Shown here piece by piece: positions 26,962-40,025 of a stretch of 64,000 nt of DNA (positions are counted from its first letter, which is position 1; each line of letters starts with the position of its first letter). A program made the translations under genes and the position numbers. The DNA lies in NCBI GenBank assembly GCA_023055505.1, contig JALIRH010000002.1, forward strand, positions 19,860,937 through 19,924,936, in the 5' to 3' direction. Below the pieces are notes generated by a model that was not told where the DNA came from, searched no databases, and saw only the letters and a list, made by a program, of their open reading frames with translations. This stretch comes from Callipepla californica brunnescens. Taxonomy: Eukaryota > Chordata > Aves > Galliformes > Odontophoridae.

Positions 26962-28565
26962 GTATTAGGGGAGAGCCTGTGAGACACTGTAGAATGTTAG
27001 TAAGGTGCACTTCCATTGATAGCCACAGTCCCAAGCAAGTGACTCAGAGCAGTAGAAATAATACCTGAGATGACGTGAACTACTTCAGTGTCGACAGGTT
27101 GGATTGCTTGCTCTGGAAATGCTCTGTGCATTGTGGACAGTGGTGGAAACTTGCCATTTATCATGCAGTAACCAAATGCTAATGGAGGGACAGAATTGAT
27201 TTATCAGTGACAATCATCATTCCTTCTGGACTTCGGACCTGACCAAACTTCTCCTTTGCTTCTCAATATTGTGCCATGTTTGTTTTTGGAGGAGTCAAAG
27301 ACGTAAATGTATGCTTCCTGGATTTCATATCTGCACGTGACAATTTGACTTCATAAGTTAAAGTAGTTCTGAGCTATTGAGGTACATAAATTTTAAGGTA
27401 GTATTTACCAAATAACAAGCAATTGTTTTTGAAAATTCCACTGGAGATGCTGGTAGTTTTAGAAAATGAAATCTGTTCTCTGAAATCCGTCAGTTGGAAG
27501 TACTATAAATTGGCCTCCCTGAATTCAGATAAAACAAGGAAAGCATATACTCAGCTCTCACGAATCTCTGTATTTCTGAATATCCTATGTGGCTGAAATC
27601 ATAAAAACTAGATGATTTAGAGTTGCACATTTTCTTTAGAACTGTAATGTACTTGGAAATTCTTTGCAGTGAAAGGCCCTTATTCTCCACAGTTTGTATT
27701 GACATCTTTTCTCTGCTTAAAAGAAACCAGGAATTGGAGAGAGGTGCCTCAGAAGGACGACCGGGAGTAGGGAAGTTGTTCCCTTCCTGCAGAAATGCAG
27801 TCAACAGGAACAAGTTGCTGAATCTTATGCTTAGGCAATAATTTCTGAGAGAGAGATTTCAGAAAGCTCAACCAAAATAATTGGGAGATTTCTTTTGTCA
27901 TTTGTCATTCTGTGGAGACAGGACCAGAAATGAGACAAGCCCCAAAATTGTCAAAGAGTCAGGGTCAGCATGAGAAAACAACTTGTAATATTGCTTATTT
28001 TTGTTATCAAAACTCAGGCCTGTTAAATTCCTAGCTGAGGAGAAAGGATTGTCGTAGTATTCCAGGGCTGTTCCAGTTGCAGTTATGGGAACATAATAAT
28101 GTTTGGGATCGTTCTCATGTTAGATTAACACCTATGTTTCTAAATGTATACTTATTTTTCTTTTTACCTTCCCCTTGTTCGTTGTCTTATAACTAATCCT
28201 CTTTTCCCGATGCCCACATTGTTTTTCCTTAATGTTATTTTCTACAGTAAAATGATCGTTGTTTTTGCAGATCTTCCTGACAGCTTTGGATTTGCAAAAA
28301 CATTCACTTCTTGAAACCTACGCCCAAACTATTGCTCTGGTTTCTCATTTCACGATAAACCTGCTCTTGATTTGCAAAACAAAGCAGCTGACATTGGCAA
28401 AGTCCCATTTCAAAAAGAAACACAAAGATGATCAAGTGTACTTGCAGCATACACTATAGCTATTGTAATTGATTGTCAACTGCATGAGCTGACAGCAGTC
28501 CTCTATGGCCCCAGGGGTTGTGTAGCACTGAACACTGGCACACCCTCTGTGTATCCATTTTGGAA

Positions 28566-28592
28566 GTGTGTATATGTGTGTATACACACACC
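28566..28592. repeat. TG/TA/CA alternating tract with a perfect 16-bp palindrome
   Basis: Alternating purine-pyrimidine sequence in which 28575-28590 reads TGTGTGTATACACACA, identical to its own reverse complement. Confidence 0.85.
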
Positions 28593-28766
28593 CAATCACC
28601 CCTTTCTGTACTGGGCTCCAGCTACTCCCAAGGCACTGGGGTAAAGAGAGTCTTCATGTATACACCTACGTATAGAGTCTGTATCTGCACAGCTCGTGTA
28701 TTCCCTACCTGGGAACATGCATTCCCATTTATAAAAGTGTTAGTGCCAGAGTCATGTGAACATGGG

Positions 28767-28831
28767 ATCGCTGGGGTTGGAAGGGACCTCAAGAGATCAT
28801 TGAGTCCAACCCCCCTGCTAAAGCAGACATC
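28767..28831 (-). mobile_element. CR1 LINE 3'-end fragment
   Basis: The + strand carries GGGGTTGGAAGGGACCTCAA, GAGATCATTGAGTCCAACCC and CCTGCTAAAGCAGACATCCC. These are the reverse complement of the avian CR1 3' region. Only about 65 bp remain, and the terminal tail repeat is lost. Confidence 0.88.
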
Positions 28832-31800
28832 CCTATCTATTACCAGACCATGATTTATGGGATATATAGTAAGAGTTTTTCAGCTAAAAATTAGAATGAG
28901 TGCCTGGTGTATGATACTACTGACTCAGGAGGCTGGTGATCCTGCCAGCTGTCTTTTCAGGACTGGCTACATTAAAAACATATTTAACAAAGTAGAAAGA
29001 AGGGAAGTAAATGTAAGTAATTATCAATTTGGAATGCAGTGTCCCTGAGAATATACAAAAACATAGCATAAATCTTATTTTGAGTAAGATCTGGTTTTCC
29101 TCTTGTTAACAACAATACAAGTTTCTCTGACTGAACAAAGGTGAAAGATCAAAATAAGACACATTCCATTCCTGAAGTTAAATGAAAGCATGCTTGTACT
29201 TGATATGATGGGAAGTAGCTTGAAAAATATTTTATTTTTTCAAAGGAAAAAACAGAAAGAAGGAAGTCGTTTTAAAGCTGTGAAGGACTTTTGTATGCAG
29301 GTGGTTATCCACTGAGTAAGTGTCAGGTATTTAAGTGAAAGCTGGCTGGCTTGTCCATATGTTTTAATATTTTTATTTTTATTTTTCAGCCAACTGTGCC
29401 AGGAAGCTTCATGCTTTGGTTGGCTTGTACTCATCTAAATAAATGGTACTTGGTGCCAAGCAGTCTATGATCACAACTAACCTTGGGTGAAATTGAACTG
29501 GAATTGCTGTGTTTGATATTTTCCTAGACATGGAATATACATTTTTATGTATGAGTAACGTCTTACATCAGCAGATTTTTCATTCTTGATGCATTCTCTT
29601 AAGGGAGGGTTTGCTCCGATGGTTGTACAATAGAAAAAAAAAAACATTGATTTTATGGAAAACAGTAGAGAGTAAAAATGCTGCTTTGTGTTACTTCTGT
29701 GAACAGACATATCTACTTCTGAAATAGGCAAGAGAACTTTACTGTAAATACAACAGGGCTTGAAATCAATTTAGGGAGATCTACAGGACACGTCTCAGGA
29801 GGTCGGTAAGTCATTTATCAACTTGCAGATCGCATTTAACAATGATAACATGGTGTCAATTTTATGTAAATTCTCATTAACTGTGTTTCGTTGCTGCTAT
29901 TGTTTTGTTCGTAATTTCTTAGTGATGATGCCTTGAGGCGTGTAGTCAGTTTTTAGATATTACAAGTAGGAAGTTTCCAGCTGACACTGATGCGTTAAGA
30001 AGTTTGTATCTGGATGAACAATTGTAGGAATCGTTAACAGACAGCTTCCTGACTTTGTTTGCAAAGAATTCCTTTCTATTTCTTCCTTCTTGTGTAGAAA
30101 TATTAAGTGAGTGCATGTCTGAGTACAGAAGAGCTTTCAGCTTTTATCTGTGGATAGCTTATGTTAAGAAATGGTATTTTCTTTCCAAGCGTGTATATGT
30201 AGAGGTCAAACTGAAACATGCTCAGTTAGGGCTTTGTCATTGACAGTAACCATTTCAGACATGGTTTGCTTCTGAAATTTTTAAAGCAGTCACCTGAAAT
30301 TATTTGAATCCTTTAAATTAACATGTGTTTCATGATGATGTGATGAAGGAAATCGAAATACAATATGATTGCGATTCGGACTTGCTCCATGAAAAGCCAT
30401 CTGCATTACGACTCAGGTATTGCTGGGGCTTATCTCGTGGTCCTGCCCCATGCGCTGCTCTGGGTGGCTGTGAGTAGTCTCCCCATCTTCATTGCTGGCC
30501 TGGGTTTGGCTGGTTAGGCTGTGAATATCCCTAGCATGGCATTTTAAAGACAGATTTTGACCTCAGTGTGGCGTGCTTCATAGTGTGAAGTAACTGTATG
30601 AAGCATTTTAGTCATTACCTGTAAAAAGTGAAATTACTTCAGGATTGAGGTACACTATTTTGAAAGTTTACAAAGGCTACACAGTTGTTTATTTTGTTGT
30701 ACCTGCAGATTTTTATTTATTTATTCTTTCTCCCATCTTCAGTAGGTCGTCAAGAGCCTTTTAATTAATAGGACAGATCATTTCTTAGCATTCACTTTCT
30801 GGTGGTGAAGTGTTAGCTTATTATGCTCTGATTGTCATATAAGCTTTTCTTCACATTAATTGCACTGTTTTAAATAACGAAGCCAAATAAATTGCATAAA
30901 GTGAAATAGCAATATTCTCCTTGAAATATTTTAATTAAAAGTTTTGTTGAAGCGTTGAGATTGACAAAACCATGACAAATTTAAAAGCAGTATAAGAATA
31001 GCAGAGTCCACAGTTCTTGCGATAACTCTGATGAAAATGCAAAAACGAAGTGGTGGTTTTGCACAGCAGTGAGAAGACACGATGCCAGGTCCCTAAGCAC
31101 TTTTCTGAGGGCTTTTGAAAGCTTCCAAATGAAGCGATAGGCAGCCCGAGCAGCTAAATCAAAGCAAGACAGGACCTCCACAATTACACTGCAGCAATAC
31201 AAAGGGCGGTCTCCCAGTGGACTGCTGGTGACACCTTAAGCTTTTTCTATTAAGACTGTATTTCTGCCTTGTCACAGGTGCAAAAGCTTTTTAGAAGAGC
31301 ATGTGATGAGTTAGAATGTCTTTTGAAGTTTATTGTCTGATGACTACTGCAGGGCAGCTGTAGTGCTTGAGTGGATTCCAATTTACATCTACTGTTAAGG
31401 CATAATTTACATTTCTTTTTGTAATGTGAGAAGATTAAAATTATATGGAGGATAAAACAAGCCTTTATTCCCTTTTCATTCTCTTTTTGAGATAATTTTA
31501 GTTTATATTATAAAGATATACAAAAACTTACAGAATTATTGCAATATTTTGTAAGTCAGTATTTTAAAATACTGTTTCCAAAAGCATGCATTATCCAGTC
31601 CACACATTATTATACATCAGTGCTGTCTAATAATCATACCACAGCATTTACTGTTGGTATCTAGCATTTAAAAATGTATTTTTGAAGTAAGCAAGAAGTT
31701 TACCCTTTAAGTAGGTACAAAAGCTTTTCTTGCTTGTATAACATTTTCACTTACAGCTTGATTGGTTCTGAGATCTCCTGCCATTTTTGGTGTAGGTAGG

Positions 31801-34800
31801 GCACTCTTCTTACTCCACTGTCAACTACACTGTCAAATACGTTAATCCTAAAATGTGATGAGAATACACCATCTCTGTATTCTTCTGAGGGGATGTGAAT
31901 ACCAGAAAGAGAAAAAAGTTCTGATTCCTACACTCCTCCTGCAAGGTCTCCCCTGCTGCATTTCAATTACTTACAGACTGAATTTAAGAAAACTACCAAT
32001 CCAGTTGCCAGAACTTGGGGGAAAAAAAATACAATTCTTTGGTGGTTGCAGTGTATAAAATCAATTCTGTTCACTTTGTCATGAAAGCATGACCATCCTT
32101 CATAGGTATTTATGATTACCCCCCAAGCCTATACTTACCCAAAATGCGATACTCAGTTTTACTGTGTGTTCTGCTAACATTTAATCATGTCAATGTTTCT
32201 AATTTTTAATTACCCTGTTCGGAGAAAAATCTTTTGCAGTCTACCTTTTGTGTTATTTCTGCTCTGTTTCCTGACAAAGTGAGACTTAGGTGATTGTGCT
32301 GTTTGTCACGATACCTTTGGAGCCTTTTTGTGCAAATTTGGCAAATGTGGAGATCTCAAAGTTAACTTTCTACAATTTTCTTAAATGAAATAATTGATGT
32401 CCAAGCAGACCTTTGCAGACTAATGTCTGTGCTGAGATGTGGGCTGTGGTCTCTCTGGCCTGCCAGTGGGTTGATCTTCACAACTACAGCTTGGAAGCAG
32501 GGATAGATGTGGGGCACCATACCCTCACTCATGTGGGAGATGCGTTAGAAGGTGGGAGGGGTCTGGCAGAAAAGGGCACCATCTAGCTCTGTGACTTGAC
32601 CCGTGCTGATCAGAGCAGTCAGATGCCCAGCAAGGTAAGCTGGTTGGGCTTGCACAGCAAACATCAGGCTTGCTGTATCCTCTCTCCCCTCCCTCCCCAC
32701 TTAGCCACAGCTGTGATTTGGTGAATCCCATGTAAGGAGGTAGGCAAGAGCCTGAGGCTTTCACACAGTAGGAGTGACCCTTTTAGTTACCTTCTGTCAT
32801 TAGGTCAGATTAAGTGTAAGATGAAGCTACTTCCTTATCTATTTTTTCTTCCTGTTTGCTCTCCAATTCTACTGATGTTTTACTATCAGCAAATCAGGTC
32901 TGTACTTTCTGTCAAGATTCTTGTCTGTGGTTCACTTACATCTCACCTGAACTAACTTTTTATGGAAGAATTCCCTTTTTCATGTAATGGTTTCCATCTG
33001 TCTGATGAATCAAATCTAAACTCATAATCTTTGGTTTGAGCTGCATTTTAATACCATCTGTTTTTTTGTCCCTCTGTGAAACAATAGAGACGTGAAGAGA
33101 AAGTATTTTTGTCTTGATTATGCTCTCCATACAAATCAGTGGATTACATCCAAAAAGGAGATTTACTAGACAGAAGTTCAATTTTGGCTTTGTAAATTCA
33201 TTAAAGAAAGAGCTGTAAATGTATTATTTCTTCTACTGGACCTAAATCTTTGATTTTTAATGGCCCTTCTGTTGATACTAGTATTGGTATAGAGGTACCT
33301 ATTTAACTTCTATTTTTGTTTTCAGAGAAATTAATATGTTAAAGGTGTTCTGCTTGTAGGTAGGAATGTTGTATTATCCAGCCTGTATGACTTCCATGCC
33401 AAACAAAATTCAGGCTCCGGGATGTTTTCTCTGAAAGGTCATTGGAAAGGTGAGGAGCAGAGATGAAATGATATCATTTCATGTTTACATTCATTATACA
33501 GTGCAGTAGTGGGTTGACCTACAGGAAAATAGAACTCCACATTTGAATTCCTTCATAACTTCCTAAATCAATTGATAGTTCCTGCTGCTGGAGGGAGTTT
33601 TAGAAAACTATGTGGAACTGGCAGCAGTGTAGTTGTTGCTGCGTTCTGGTTTTGAGGGCTTCTAACTATTTACATAGTGTGACCCTGCAGCAGCATTATA
33701 AGCAAGAGGTTTAAAATATATATTTGAAATGAGTTTGTATCATTATCTCTGCTGGATGTTTTCTCAAAATTTCTCATTTAATGCATTTTAGTTTTCATAG
33801 AGGTTTCATGTAATCTGCATGTAATCTCTGTTGGAGAGCATTGTTAGTATCCCATATAACTACCTTTTTTGTTTCCCCACCTTAATTGCCGTTATCTGTT
33901 TCTCCAGTTTTTATAATTCTATCTATGAACTTGTTTGTGTGTAAAATTTTCCTTAAGGCTAGCACTGACACAACTTGTTCTATTCTTATCTGTTTCTATG
34001 GTGTTTCATCCTTTATTGCTCGGTGTTTTCTTATACAATTTTCTGTGGTTGTTATAGCAACAATAAATAGCAAATATGTCAGTTTTCAAGTGATACTGCT
34101 GCTGTTAAAATATTGCATGATATCAAATTGATAAGCAACTTGATGACAACTGTGTTAATAGGTGTTTAGTTCATAACTAGGTTTCCCCGCATGTTATAGA
34201 CCACCATATGTTATAAGCACAAGCTCCCAGAATGGTTGATGTTTGGAGATACTAATGTCAAAAATAGCAGAAGATTCTGTGTAAAGCAAGAGAAGATGTT
34301 CATGGAGGAAAAAGGCAAGTGGTTTGAATGGAAGTTGAGGACTGCAAGGAGCCAATATCTCTATAAATAGGTATTTGAAGTTTGAAAATGCAATTATCAA
34401 ATTACATATTTAGAAAAAAATGAACTGATGAAACAGATTCTCAGGTTTTTGTATACAGTATGCTATGTTGCTACTTTAAAATATCTCTTGATCTATTTTA
34501 GATTTTAAAATATTTAGAAGTCATTGCTTGCATTCATTTTGCCTTTTAACAGGGCCTTTGGTGAATTTGGCATTCACCTGTAATTTACCAAAATAATATG
34601 GCTTTGGTTTTCTCTTAACAGCGATGAGAATTTATTGTAAAGTATATGGTATGTGTAATTTTGACTGTAATTTTGACAGTTCTTATTGAGATTTGTTGCT
34701 GTACATTAACACTAGTTTTTAAACTGCTCAGTATGGTGATGTTTTCTACTTGTGAAGGATGTTAGCAATTTTGAAATAGATGCTTTTTTAAATTACGTGC

Positions 34801-36598
34801 ATTCGTATGTATTTCTGAGAGTAGGATTTTCTTTTTCAGTAGTGTATCTTTATACATGCAATAACTGTATCAAGAAGCAATATATGTGTGTTGCTAAATT
34901 CAGATATAACTCAGAAGGTCTAGTACAGGTATGTAGTCTGTTTGACACTAACCCTTTGTTTCCTTGTATTTGTGCTCATGGGTATGCATTAGATCCATTG
35001 GTGAAGAGGGATTTTTCATGCTTTCTTTCTTCTAACAAACTCTGCACAAAGACACTTAATAGATGATGAAACCCATTAATTTGTGCCTGGTCTCTGTTCA
35101 TTTTTACATCTTTGAATGCACCATACCATTCAAACTGAGGAATAAGTGTGCTGTAAACAGAAAACTCAGTGATGAATTTTAAATAAATGGCAAAAGCATT
35201 TAATAGCCTCAGCATCGATAATTTTGTCTTTACTTTGGAAAAGCACTACTCTAAAAATGGTCTTAACTACTGAATTGTTTTTACAAGACGCTGTAAATTG
35301 AATTAAATTTTATTTGGCTTTTAATTATTTCTGAATGTGCAGTTGAGAAACATAATTTTGTTTAAAGATGAGCTGTGTAGTAACTGACTGAATTGAGCGC
35401 AGATTTTCTCTGAGTACTGACCCTGTGCATTTGAGAAATGCATTTGCCCGGCTCTCATTTTCCTTATGCTTTTTATGTGGCCTAGGAGTGAGGTAGATAG
35501 ACTGTTTAGTGCAAGTTCGAGCTTGACAGGAACTCTTCATTATTTCTTGCCCTTACAGTTGGAAATAACATTGATAATGTTCATGGTTTTACTTCTGTTT
35601 CCAGATTATGAATTCTGTATCAATTATAAAACCTATATTAGACTCCCAACAGGGTTTTTCACAATATGGATTTAGATACGAAGTTATCACCACCTCAGAA
35701 TCAAGTACACTATGTGCAGCTTTTTTGTTGTTGATACATCATGCAGTGAACAGAATTTTATGATTATTTTATTTTTCTTCTGCTGTACAATGAATTTAAT
35801 TTTTTTTTACTAATTTAAGTCTAGAAAAGAGAAACATAATTAAAATGTAAACAATCAGTAAGATGAAGTGAAAAACCAGCAATGGGTAGAGGTCAGAAGG
35901 ATTCTTACCAAAACTGGGGTCACATCATATGTGTTGAAGGTTTTCAGAGTTCAGACATTCCCTACCTGTGGGCCCTGCAGTTGATATAATTCACTCTAGA
36001 AATGTGAAAGTGGAGTAGTGAATGCTAGAACTTTAACTGACATTGGCAGTGTTGTCGCAAAAGCTTCCATGGTGCCTGTTTGCAACTGAGCTTAGCTGTC
36101 TATTGTTTTTCCTTCATCATAATAAGCTACAACTGTATCTGCAAGTTATGATTAAAAAAATAAACTGAATAAACAAACTAATGTTTAAAATGTGTGGATT
36201 GAATGCTTTAGACCTTCCTAGGAGATAATACTGTGCAGGTAAGAAAGCTGGTTATTGGCTTAATCACGTGCATGTTTGAGTCATAGGCAAAATATTTGAT
36301 AATAAAATACTTATGTGGCAAATTATTTTGGCAGTTCTGGACTCTGTAAGTGAATGTGCCACTGAGTCACTTAATCTTGTTTAATAAATAAATGGAGTTT
36401 CTACAGTGGAGTAAGCACAAGGTGCATTATGTTTTGTAGAAGAGTCTCCTTCAGAATTAGAATCAGTGTTGAGATTGTCTGCTTTTCTTGTTTGTTAATA
36501 GTGGCTTTTTATTATTTACTGTTGCTGTTAGTTGTACTTTAGTACATGGGCCTTTTAATTCATGTGTTGTAACTGTCACCTTGTTCTATATTTTCTTT

Positions 36599-36620
36599 AT
36601 TATTATTATTATTATTATTT
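36599..36620. repeat. (ATT)n microsatellite
   Basis: About seven ATT units ending in a T run. This is the second (ATT)n tract in the intron. Confidence 0.9.
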
Positions 36621-37977
36621 TACTATCTTTCTTAGTATATTACTGGTGGAGTGAGGAGCATGCTACCTGTCTTTACAGGAAAAGATACTGTGTATTATTT
36701 AAAAGCTGCAAGCTAAGTAGTGTTATTTGTTAGGTTATCACTTTCTGTATTCATTAACTTATTTTAGGTCTCATCTAGTCCGGATTAGAAGGAAGACCAC
36801 ATTTAGAGCTAGCAATGTGTCTTTCCTCATGTTTGCTAAAAATTCTGTGATAATCAGTGGTTCTTTAATTAATACTTAGTTTTGTAAATGTAAATCTGGT
36901 GCATTTCATCAAAAGAAGAACTGATCGTGTTGGTGAAGCTGCTGAAACTTCAGTGTCTAGCTGATTTGTAGATAGGACTTCAGCAAAAAAGTGATGTTGT
37001 TATGGAGAACTGAAGTATCCCTAAAGTTCTACAGAGATATTCAACAAGTCTCCTCAGTTCTTGAAGGTGCTAAGTTTCAGAGCTGTTCTGGTCATTTTCC
37101 CTAACATCAGAGCTGTCGCTATGAGGTGGGGGCTGGAACTGACCCTGCTCCCTGCTCACCACTGGTCCCTGTGCAGCAGCCGCACACTGTGGTGGTGCTC
37201 CCTCAGCTGGGCTCGACTGTCCTCTTCTCCCTTGGCCCTATCCCCAGGCCTTAAGCCGTATGACTTTTGTGCAGCAGGGGTCTTGTTTCTCCCTGCTGTG
37301 ATTAACAGCTCAGTTACATTTCTCTGCTTAGCCGCAGCTTTGTCCAGTTGCTGTGTTCAGCATCTGCTCTTTCTGTTTTTTGGGCTGTCGATCTTTTTTT
37401 CCCGTCCATCTCGTACCCAAGGTGGTTGAGAGCTAGAATGCTCGCTGCTTGAAATGAAAACCAATAAACAGAGTGTCTATCATTCTTCCATTTATTGAGG
37501 ATGATATGTTATTTTCCTAGATCCTTTCTGAATAGGCTATTTTAAACTGAACTGATACTTCTTCTTTGTAAAGAATATAAGTAAGTCAAGGTTCCTTAGC
37601 AAATAAAATAAGAATCTGTGTGTGCTTTTTGGGCTGTGGGGATGCTGTCCTCCCACAGACTTTTTCCTTTCAAGAAAGTTTAGTTTTGCTGTAACTGTTT
37701 TTGCTGTAGTTTGAGCTGTGAGCATTTCTAAGAAGTTTCAGATTCACACGTACTGTCTTTCACTAGGACACTGAGATTTAAGGTTTAAAAATTCTTCCAG
37801 CTTTTCAGGTTAAACTCTGTTCTGCATCTGCAGTTAACTTCTGCATGGGTGTATCTTGCATGCTGTACAGAGATCCCGATTACTCTATTATTCTATTTCA
37901 TATTATTGATGCTTTTTAATTTTACTTCCATGTATAGATTTGCATTTACTAAACATTTTAGCAAATTGGCCCATCTT

Positions 37978-37995
37978 TCTTTTTTTTTTTTTTTT
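37978..37995. repeat. Poly(T) tract
   Basis: An uninterrupted run of at least 15 T. No element was recognised beside it. Confidence 0.85.
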
Positions 37996-39366
37996 GTCTT
38001 TTTTAATTTTACCTTCATTATGCTTGGACATCTTACTTGGTTTAATTTATGTTAAAACAAAAAGATCCTAAATCATTTGTATGTCAGTAGTTTATACAAC
38101 TTGTACTTGCATGCAGATCACTAGAACTTTAAAAAGATGCAAAAACCTTGTTTTCTGAACATTTTATAAGTTCTCCTCTTATGGAAGAATTAAATGTCAA
38201 AGAGACAGTGCCTTACCTTAAAAAAAACAACCTTCCGGAGTAATGTTTGCATTTATACAGGTGAATGATAACTGCAGTTTGCTGAAATGGGATACATAGT
38301 TCTTAAAACCTTAAGCGTTCTGTTTATGAGGGAGCTAGTTATAAAAGAGCATTAAAACTACTTGCCCTGCAGATGTGCATATTAATATGAATAAAATACT
38401 TTTAGATACTACACAGTTAGTACACTAAACACTCCAGTTGAATAATTCATTTTTGTTTTAAAGCTGTATATCTATGTGGATTATATTTGAAAAACATTTT
38501 TTTCATGGTGTTTTCATTTTGTTTTTTTTCCATCTATAAGCAGAAAGGGCTGAGGGGAGATCCTGAATACTTTTAGATCAGGTGTGGTAGCTGCTCTGCT
38601 CTCCTCACTGTGTGGATGTATTCTTGTGTTTAAATAGCACAATGGATACCCACATGGAGGGTTTTTCCTAAGCTTTAGATTACTTATTCTGTTGGGAGCT
38701 CCACTAAACATTTGTTGTATTTTTCATGGCTAACTGTAGCTTCACATGCCTGATAAAGAAAATCAGAGTACTTAAAGAACACCGTGGTCTTCTCTGAGGC
38801 ATTTTAAATGTCGAGTTTTTGCCTGTGATACTGTAAAAGTCATTTTGAAAAATGCCTGTGATGGATGATGCAGTTCTACAGAGAAGATAAAAGCAAATTA
38901 CTGTGTTGTGCTTCAGTAGATTCAATTGTAAGTGTACAATGTTAAAATACAGTCTCTAAGTGACAGAAGCAAAAAGCAATAGAATAATAGGAGTTTTTTT
39001 CCTTTTGTACACTTCTGAAGTTAAATTTTTATTATCTATCAGATAATGACAAAGCGATCTCACAGTTACTTATCTATGGACACTTTCTAGCTACCAGTTT
39101 TCTAGGGTACGTGGCTTGAAGTTTGTTTCCCTCTGTTCAGTTGCTTTTTATGTTTTAGTGAAAATTGCTATACCCCAACTGCATGAATGTCATATTCTTT
39201 AGTAGTAAAAGCACTGTAAATTATATTTGAGCTGCTTACAGTATGATCAAGCATGAAAATGCACACTACTTAACTGGTGTTGTCAGGAGCTGTGGAAAAT
39301 TGCAACGTGCAAGAGTTGTAATATCATTAATTTTTACATGACTTTTCATGATGATTTGTGCTTTTC

Positions 39367-39371
39367 CTTAG
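39367..39371. repeat. Target-site duplication CTTAG, left copy
   Basis: CTTAG sits directly before the 5' LTR and again directly after the 3' LTR (44658-44662). The 5-bp length matches the two solo LTRs of this family. Confidence 0.93.
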
Positions 39372-39945
39372 TGTCACGGTTTTATGATTTTTGGTACTGG
39401 TATTCCACATCATGACATCATGTATTACATTGAGAGTTGAAGAGCTAATACTCCAGCTCCATAGATCATTGATAATTCCAGGTATACCTGCCTCAGAAGA
39501 GAAGAAGAACTACATTCCCCAGAGGACTTTGCGATGCTTTGTATTTTTACGTGTTTTCCGCTCAGAGGGAACAGATAAAAACCCTCAGCGGTCACGGGAC
39601 ACTCTTTTTCCTTCGGGATCGACTCAGCAGTGGGTGCTCGCTGCCGTATCGCCTTCAGCGTTAGCGTAAGGCCTTCGGTTTATCGGACACTCTCTCTTGC
39701 TCATTTTATTTGATTCATTAGCCTCAATTCCAATTATATTGTATTATATTCTGTTATTTTACTTTCTGATATCTTATTTAGTAAATTAGCTTTCCTCCTC
39801 AGATCGTTGCCGCTGTTTTGTTTCTAGGCCCATCTCCCTTTTCCCTTTTCCCTTTTTCCTTGCCCTTTCCTGGGGCGTGGGTCCGTGGGTCCCCCGCACC
39901 AATCGTCACGGAACCGGGCCGATCCAGCCCGGTAAACCGTTGACA
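39372..39945 (+). repeat. 5' LTR of the provirus
   Basis: The LTR starts TGTCACGG and ends CGTTGACA, so the termini form the short inverted repeat TGTCA/TGACA. It is 574 bp long and seems identical to the 3' LTR. A TATA-like GATAAAAA at 39574-39581 is followed about 25-30 bp later by GGACACTCTTTTTCC, a plausible start of R. The same TATA-like motif is retained in both solo LTRs. I could not find a canonical AATAAA inside the LTR, so its polyadenylation signal is unclear. Confidence 0.97.
39574..39581 (+). promoter_or_regulatory. TATA-like element of the LTR promoter
   Basis: GATAAAAA is kept at the equivalent place in all three LTR copies of the family in this window, although flanking bases differ. 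It also occurs at the matching position in the 3' LTR. The promoter role is inferred from position and conservation. Confidence 0.55.
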
Positions 39946-39949
39946 TTTT

Positions 39950-39967
39950 TGGCGCCCAACGTGGGGC
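39950..39967 (+). promoter_or_regulatory. Primer-binding site, tRNA-Lys type
   Basis: TGGCGCCCAACGTGGGGC is exactly complementary to the 3' 18 nt of tRNA-Lys, including CCA. It begins four bases (TTTT) after the LTR end. This is where minus-strand DNA synthesis is primed. Confidence 0.95.
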
Positions 39968-40025
39968 TCGAACCCACGACCCTGAGATTAAGAGTCTCAT
40001 GCTCTACCGACTGAGCTAGCCGGGC
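39950..40025 (-). tRNA. Full-length mature tRNA-Lys(CUU) complement with CCA, embedded at the primer site
   Basis: The minus strand reads as a complete 76-nt tRNA. The acceptor GCCCGGC (40025-40019) pairs with GTTGGGC using two G-T pairs. The D arm TAGCTCAGTCGGTAGAGCA, the anticodon loop CTCTTAA with CUU anticodon, the T arm GTGGGTTCGAGCCCCAC and a discriminator G followed by CCA are all present. Eukaryotic tRNA genes do not encode CCA, so this copy most likely came from reverse transcription of the primer tRNA, not from a genomic tRNA gene. The first 18 nt double as the primer site. A and B boxes are intact, but I see no T-run terminator just downstream on the minus strand, so Pol III use is uncertain. 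Automated annotation may call it a tRNA gene. Confidence 0.93.

Larger units (their letters stand above)
21665..28766. other. Intronic sequence, low-complexity tracts only
   Basis: No gene was recognised. There are A-rich tracts at 23645-23668 and 26925-26961 and a TG/TA palindromic tract at 28566-28592. The remaining short open frames, such as those around 24068-24322 and 27490-27813, show no domain motifs. Confidence 0.55.
28832..39371. other. Intronic sequence upstream of the provirus
   Basis: I found no gene or clear mobile element in these 10.5 kb. It contains an (ATT)n tract at 36599-36620, a poly(T) run near 37978-37995 and a moderately GC-richer stretch at about 37110-37430 whose open frame shows no known domain. 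The last five bases, CTTAG (39367-39371), are the left target duplication of the provirus. Confidence 0.55.

Noticed and set aside
37061..37429. 122-codon frame in a GC-richer patch
   Set aside because: It lacks an ATG start, and neither domain nor exon-like splice sites were recognised.
39391..39669. 92-codon frame inside the 5' LTR, repeated at 44103-44381 in the 3' LTR
   Set aside because: Identical because the LTRs are identical. It has no domain, overlaps the promoter region, and is disrupted in the solo LTRs.
39950..40025. An independent cellular tRNA-Lys gene
   Set aside because: It encodes the CCA end, lies exactly at the primer-binding position after an LTR, and lacks an adjacent Pol III terminator on its strand.
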